Below the pieces are notes generated by a model, which saw only the letters and a program-made list of their open reading frames with translations, had not been told where the DNA came from and made no database searches. From NCBI GenBank assembly GCA_965216695.1, contig OZ244212.1, positions 3,534,001 to 3,598,000 of the forward strand: a DNA stretch of 64,000 nucleotides. Reading direction: 5' to 3'. This stretch comes from G965216695 sp965216695 (GTDB lineage: Bacteria > Pseudomonadota > Gammaproteobacteria > Pseudomonadales > Azotimanducaceae). The stretch's first letter is position 1; the number at the start of each line of letters is the position of its first letter. Shown here in pieces: positions 60,067 to 64,000 of this stretch. Made by a program: the position numbers and the translations under genes.

Positions 60067-60998
60067 CAGCTCACCCGGACTCTGGGGTCGATGAACCCGT
60101 ACACAACGTCCACGAGAATCACCATGAACACGAGGAACGCGCCGTAGAACACCGTTGTGCCCATAATCACGGTGTAGTCGAGCTGCTGCACCGCTTGCAC
60201 GAAGTAGCGGCCGAGGCCGGGAATCGCGAACACAAACTCAACGACGAAGCCGCCGGTGGTGATGGCAGCAATCGCAGGGCCCAGTACGGTAACCACCGGC
60301 AGGATGGCGTTGCGCAACTGATGCTTGGTAAAGATCCGGGTCGCCGGCAGCCCCTTCGCGCGCGCGGTACGCACGTAGTCGGAATTGATGATCTCGAGCA
60401 TGGACGAACGCATCAGGCGGGTGAGGTAGGCCATCGTGCCGAGTCCCAACACCAGCGACGGCACCAGCATGTGTGACACGGTGCCCCAACCGGCGACGGG
60501 CAGCAGCGATATTCCAAGGAACTCGTTGATGTTCACCAGAGACATCTGGCCGAGCGCGGCGATTACGAAGCTGGGTACGGAGATGCCGAGAATGACCAGA
60601 AACATGATCACGTAGTCGGGTGCTTTGTTGCGGAACAGCGCCGTCAACGCGCCCCACAACACGCCGCCGAGCGCGGCGAACACCACGGCCAGAATGCCCA
60701 GAATGGCCGAGATCGGAAAGTGCTCGCGAATGATATCGTTTACGCGGCGGTTCTCCTGCGTGAACGAGATGCCGAAATCGCCTCGAACGATATTGCCCAT
60801 GTAGATCAGGTACTGTTGGCCGAAGCTCTTGTCGAGGCCGTACTTGGCCTCCAGATTGGCACGTATCTCCGCGGTGACGGCTTTGTCGTTTACGAGCGGG
60901 TCACCGGGCACGTTGTGCATCGCCACGAAGGTGGCGGTGGCGATGAACCACACTGTAATCAACCCCTGAATCAGCCGTTTGCCGATGTAACGCAACAT
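60066..60998 (-). CDS. oppB: Oligopeptide ABC permease (OppB/DppB-type)
   Basis: 310 residues, six membrane helices. N-terminus MLRYIGKRLIQGLITVWFIATATF with VPGDPL as in all OppB proteins; YGLDKSFGQQYLIYMGNIVRGDFGIS; the coupling EAA-like loop DYVRTARAKGLPATRIFTKHQLRNA. It forms the translocation pore with OppC. One-base overlap with oppC and six bases after oppA. Confidence 0.95.
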   Translation of the reverse strand: MLRYIGKRLIQGLITVWFIATATFVAMHNVPGDPLVNDKAVTAEIRANLEAKYGLDKSFGQQYLIYMGNIVRGDFGISFTQENRRVNDIIREHFPISAILGILAVVFAALGGVLWGALTALFRNKAPDYVIMFLVILGISVPSFVIAALGQMSLVNINEFLGISLLPVAGWGTVSHMLVPSLVLGLGTMAYLTRLMRSSMLEIINSDYVRTARAKGLPATRIFTKHQLRNAILPVVTVLGPAIAAITTGGFVVEFVFAIPGLGRYFVQAVQQLDYTVIMGTTVFYGAFLVFMVILVDVVYGFIDPRVRVS

Positions 60999-61004
60999 GC
61001 GCGG

Positions 61005-62696
61005 TTACGCGTCCGGCTCTATGTAGGCGTTGGTGAGGTCCGGATCCGGGCCTACGGCTCGGCGCACCAGACCTTTCAGGCGTGGATCCGCCACGTACAC
61101 GACGCCGCGTTCGTATTGCGGAATGATCACGGCGTCGTGGTGGATGATGTCCTGAATCGCCGCGAACGCCTCGGCCCGCACCACGGGGTCGAGCGAGGAC
61201 TGCGCGATGCGTACCTGGCGGTCGAGCTCGGGATTGTTGTAGCGCCCGCGGTTGTTCAGATTCCATGAGGCGAACAGGTCGCCGAAGGTGAGTGGATCGT
61301 CGAAGTCCGGACCCCAGCCCGCCATCACCATGTCGAACTCGCCCGCGAGCATCTTCGCGATGCGCTGCTTGAAAATCTGTTTGTCGATCTTGATGTCGAG
61401 GCCGAGCGTAGCGCGCACGACGCCCTGTACGTACTCCGCTTGTTTGTTCGCGAGCGGGTTGTCGCCGGACAGCAGCACCAGCGGCGGCCACGTGTCGAGC
61501 CCCAGTTCGCGTTTCGCAATCGCAAGCTCCCGCTTTGCTTCTGCGATATCGGGCGTGAGTCCAGGCGCCGGATACTCCTGTCGCAGATACCCATCCACGC
61601 CTTTCAGCCACACCGGGAAGATCGATTCGCCCGGCAGATAACCGGGAATCTTCGTTACTTTGTATACCAGTTCCGCATTGTCGCTGACGAGTTGCAGTGC
61701 CTTGCGCAAATGCACGTTGCGCGTCAGCCGCTCCGGACGATGGTTGAACTCTATGAAGAACACGCTGCCGTCCTGGAAACGATTGATGTGCCAGCGTTTG
61801 CGCAGGGCCTCGTCCAGGTTCTCGGCGTCGAGCGCGGTGTACGCGATCTTGCCGTCCTTGAACAGGTTGAGCGATGCGTTTCTGTCGGCGGTGACGTACG
61901 GCCATTCAATGGCGTCCAGGCGAATCCTGTCCCTGTCCCAGTAGTTCTCGTTCTTTTTGAGTTTCAGCTCCGCGCCGTGCACCCACCGCGTGATGACGAA
62001 CGGGCCGTTGTACAGCAACTCGACCGCGTCGGCGCCATAGCGACCCTCTGTGGATGCATAAAAGTCCTCGCGGATGGGGTAGTACGTCGAGAACGCGACG
62101 AGCTTGTCGAAATACGCGATCGGCCGTTCGAATTCCACGTGCAGCGTGTGTGCATCGGGTGCGGTGACGCCCAGGGCGTCCAGAGGCAGTTTGCCCTGAT
62201 TGACCTGCTCGCCGTTTTTGATCGGGTACAGAATGAACGCGTACTCGGACGCGGTCTTGGGCGCAAGCGCCGTGCGCCAGGCAAAGATGAAGTCGTCAGC
62301 TGTAACGGGTTGGCCGTCACTCCATCTGGCATCGGTGCGCAGTTGGAACGTAGCGCCGTCGTTTCGAATGTCCCATGTGTGCGCTACGCCGGGAACGAGC
62401 TGGTTGCTGGCGTCGTAGCGTAGGAGCCCTTCCATCACATGGCCCAGTACCATGCCGCTCAACATGTCGGTGGAGCGGGTGCTGTCCAGCTGCGGTGGTT
62501 CGTCGGTGAGCAACAGGCGCACCTTGTTCTGAGCCACATCTACGCCGGGACCCGCGGCGGCCTCGCCGGTGAGGCCGGACGCCCACCCGAGCAGATACAT
62601 CAGCGCCGCCACGCCGCCGATCGCGAGCAGCGCGTACCAGGCCAGGCGCTTACCGGCGCTTGCGGTGAATCGGTCGTCTGCGGCGACTGTGCTCAA
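61005..62696 (-). CDS. oppA: Peptide ABC transporter substrate-binding protein (OppA/DppA-type)
   Basis: 563 residues, SBP_bac_5 fold. LLTDEPPQLDSTRSTDMLSG, VAHTWDIRNDGATFQLR and ARWSDGQPVTADDF are family hallmarks; MAGWGPDFDDPLTF and NPELDRQVRIAQSSLD follow in lobe II. Instead of a normal signal or lipobox it has a cytoplasmic N-terminus of about 18 residues and one hydrophobic helix (about 19-38), so it is probably anchored to the inner membrane. First gene of the operon; upstream lies the CoxE-like gene after 49 bases. Confidence 0.93.
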   Translation of the reverse strand: MSTVAADDRFTASAGKRLAWYALLAIGGVAALMYLLGWASGLTGEAAAGPGVDVAQNKVRLLLTDEPPQLDSTRSTDMLSGMVLGHVMEGLLRYDASNQLVPGVAHTWDIRNDGATFQLRTDARWSDGQPVTADDFIFAWRTALAPKTASEYAFILYPIKNGEQVNQGKLPLDALGVTAPDAHTLHVEFERPIAYFDKLVAFSTYYPIREDFYASTEGRYGADAVELLYNGPFVITRWVHGAELKLKKNENYWDRDRIRLDAIEWPYVTADRNASLNLFKDGKIAYTALDAENLDEALRKRWHINRFQDGSVFFIEFNHRPERLTRNVHLRKALQLVSDNAELVYKVTKIPGYLPGESIFPVWLKGVDGYLRQEYPAPGLTPDIAEAKRELAIAKRELGLDTWPPLVLLSGDNPLANKQAEYVQGVVRATLGLDIKIDKQIFKQRIAKMLAGEFDMVMAGWGPDFDDPLTFGDLFASWNLNNRGRYNNPELDRQVRIAQSSLDPVVRAEAFAAIQDIIHHDAVIIPQYERGVVYVADPRLKGLVRRAVGPDPDLTNAYIEPDA

Positions 62697-62745
62697 TGTC
62701 GGAATCTCTCCGTTCGAACCGGCCCGGCAGGGCCCAAACGACAGG

Positions 62746-64000
62746 CTACGCGAACTTCAACAGGTTACCTACCACACGCTCCAGATGCATCAGCGAATTG
62801 CATACCTCTGCCTGATGGCAGTACGCACTGTATTTGCGCATCTCCGCGTCCCCTACCTGCCAGTTGCTGCGCGGCTCCGGGTTCAGCCAGATCAGGCGCT
62901 TGCAGCGCTCGTACATCTCCTTCAGTACTTCTGCTTTGGCGTCGCCGTAGTTGTTGCGCGCGTCGCCCAGAATGATGATCGTGGTGCGGTTGTCCACGTC
63001 GGGCAGGCAGCGGCGTTTGAAATCCACAAACGCCTGCCCATAGTCCGTGGAGCCGCCACCGTAGTCGCGCAGCGTCTTGGCGATGGCGTCTTCCAGCGTA
63101 TTGCGTTCGAAGAGTTCGGTCACTTCCGCGAGGTCCGAGGAGAACGCAAACGAGCGGACCTTCGGCATCACCTCCTCCAGGCTGTACAGAAACATCAGCA
63201 TGAAGCGGGCGTAGTTGGCAACGGAGCCGCTGACGTCGCAGATGGCAAACACCTTGGGCCGGTCGACTTTGATCGACTTCCAGTGCAGATCGAAGATCGC
63301 GCCGTCGTAACTCATGTTGTGGCGCAGGGTTCGCGGAACGTTGAGCTGTCCACGTTTGAAGATCTTTTTCCGCCGGGAGTGCATGGACACGAGTTTTTTG
63401 GCCATGCGGTACACGATTTCCTGGATCAGCCGGAAGCTCCGGTGCTCCACGTTGGACAGTTTCACCTTGCGCAGCGTTTCCTCGCGCAGGCGCTTGCCGG
63501 TAACGTCGGCGTGCAGCAGAAACTGTTTTTCGACGAAGTCCCGGACCTGCTCGCGCAGCGCGTCTCGCCGGCGGCGCAGTTCCTGGCCGAGGCGGCGGTC
63601 CGGTACCTCGGTATCCTTACGCAGTGCCGAGATCTCTCCGTTCAGCTCGCCGAGCCCCATGGCCTCCATGATGCGTTGTGTGTACAGGCCCTTCTGCGTG
63701 AAGACCTGAATCTCCCGCACATTCACCTGCTCGCCCGCGGCGGTCATCGCCATTGTGAGTTCCACGCGGGAATTCTGCATAAGCATCCTGCCGAGGGTCG
63801 ACGCGGCTGCGGTCATCGCGCCGGGACCGAGGTCCTCTTCTTCCTCCAACGGTTCGCTCAGGTAGGGGTTTTTCGATTTCGATTTGCCCTTGGCTTTGCG
63901 ATTGGATGTGGGGTCGCGCGGGCCGTCGTTGGCATTTGGTGACGCGGCGCCGCCGCCTTCTCCACCTTCTGCATCGTCGCTGTGTTCGTCGCCACCGTCG
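62746..64000 (-). CDS. CoxE-like VWA-domain protein, N-terminus outside window
   Basis: The reading frame stays open to the right edge, so the gene is 5'-truncated; about 417 residues are visible. The first 60 are acidic and low-complexity (Gly/Glu/Asp, then Lys/Ser), which suggests a linker. The conserved part ends with a VWA_CoxE domain: MIDAS motif FAICDVSGSVANYARF, then GGSTDYGQAFVDF and IIILGDARNNY. CoxE proteins work with a MoxR ATPase (CoxD) in maturing CO dehydrogenase, but many paralogues have other roles. The partner gene is probably just beyond the window. Transcribed toward the opp operon. Confidence 0.85.
   Translation of the reverse strand, partial: DGGDEHSDDAEGGEGGGAASPNANDGPRDPTSNRKAKGKSKSKNPYLSEPLEEEEDLGPGAMTAAASTLGRMLMQNSRVELTMAMTAAGEQVNVREIQVFTQKGLYTQRIMEAMGLGELNGEISALRKDTEVPDRRLGQELRRRRDALREQVRDFVEKQFLLHADVTGKRLREETLRKVKLSNVEHRSFRLIQEIVYRMAKKLVSMHSRRKKIFKRGQLNVPRTLRHNMSYDGAIFDLHWKSIKVDRPKVFAICDVSGSVANYARFMLMFLYSLEEVMPKVRSFAFSSDLAEVTELFERNTLEDAIAKTLRDYGGGSTDYGQAFVDFKRRCLPDVDNRTTIIILGDARNNYGDAKAEVLKEMYERCKRLIWLNPEPRSNWQVGDAEMRKYSAYCHQAEVCNSLMHLERVVGNLLKFA

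Noticed and set aside
62569..63942. 457-codon plus-strand frame opposite the CoxE-like gene
   Set aside because: Spans the gap between two real minus-strand genes and is antisense to a protein with a clear MIDAS motif.

Overview
This 64 kb window is high-GC, densely coding chromosomal DNA from a gammaproteobacterium, probably free-living and aquatic. The best taxonomic signal is the run miaB-phoH(ybeZ)-ybeY-corC(ybeX)-lnt-leuS-lptE-holA at 31.9-41.4 kb, a gene order typical of Gammaproteobacteria. Outer-membrane traits agree: LptE, Lnt, two long TonB-dependent receptors, an RND efflux pump and an outer-membrane barrel protein. I saw no tRNA, rRNA, CRISPR array, insertion sequence or prophage gene.

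Layout. 0-1.6 kb: the end of an aerobic CO dehydrogenase-type molybdenum hydroxylase (large subunit, then FAD subunit). 1.8-10.2 kb: an exopolysaccharide locus with a beta-barrel porin, export lipoprotein, initiating sugar-phosphate transferase, divergent glycosyltransferase, O-antigen-ligase-like polymerase and Wzz/kinase co-polymerase; the last gene is preceded by a 32-bp near-perfect palindrome. 10.3-19.7 kb: MFS transporter, Do-like protease, zinc alcohol dehydrogenase, folK, and a tightly coupled run of a secreted phospholipase/nuclease-like protein, a membrane beta-lactamase-fold hydrolase, a luciferase-like oxidoreductase and a D-2-hydroxyacid dehydrogenase. 19.7-24.8 kb: a compact minus-strand operon in the order CULT (cereblon-like) protein, PTPS/QueD-like pterin enzyme, SDR reductase, YhhQ/VUT transporter, parallel beta-helix lipoprotein, and a thioredoxin-fold protein whose frame crosses an in-frame TGA at the redox-Cys position, probably selenocysteine. 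24.8-31.4 kb: Tag-like glycosylase, methionine aminopeptidase, ferredoxin-reductase-like flavoprotein, FMN hydroxyacid oxidase, a degraded barrel fragment and a ToxR-type/TPR membrane regulator. 31.5-41.4 kb: the housekeeping run. 41.3-45.8 kb: RND pump. 46.0-50.7 kb: histidine phosphatase, CobS/CobT, and small genes including a Cys-rich protein, a monooxygenase-fold protein and a NUDIX hydrolase. 50.8-56.6 kb: two TonB receptors separated by a clear terminator. 56.6-62.7 kb: a complete oligopeptide ABC transporter whose OppC-type permease carries a fibronectin-III-like insertion. 62.7 kb to the end: a truncated CoxE-like VWA protein.

The most notable items are the probable selenoprotein with a SECIS-like hairpin, the bacterial cereblon-like protein with a complete tri-tryptophan cage, and their shared operon with pterin/deazapurine-type genes, which I do not recognise as a described system. 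Functions are read from motifs and family knowledge only; no database search was possible.
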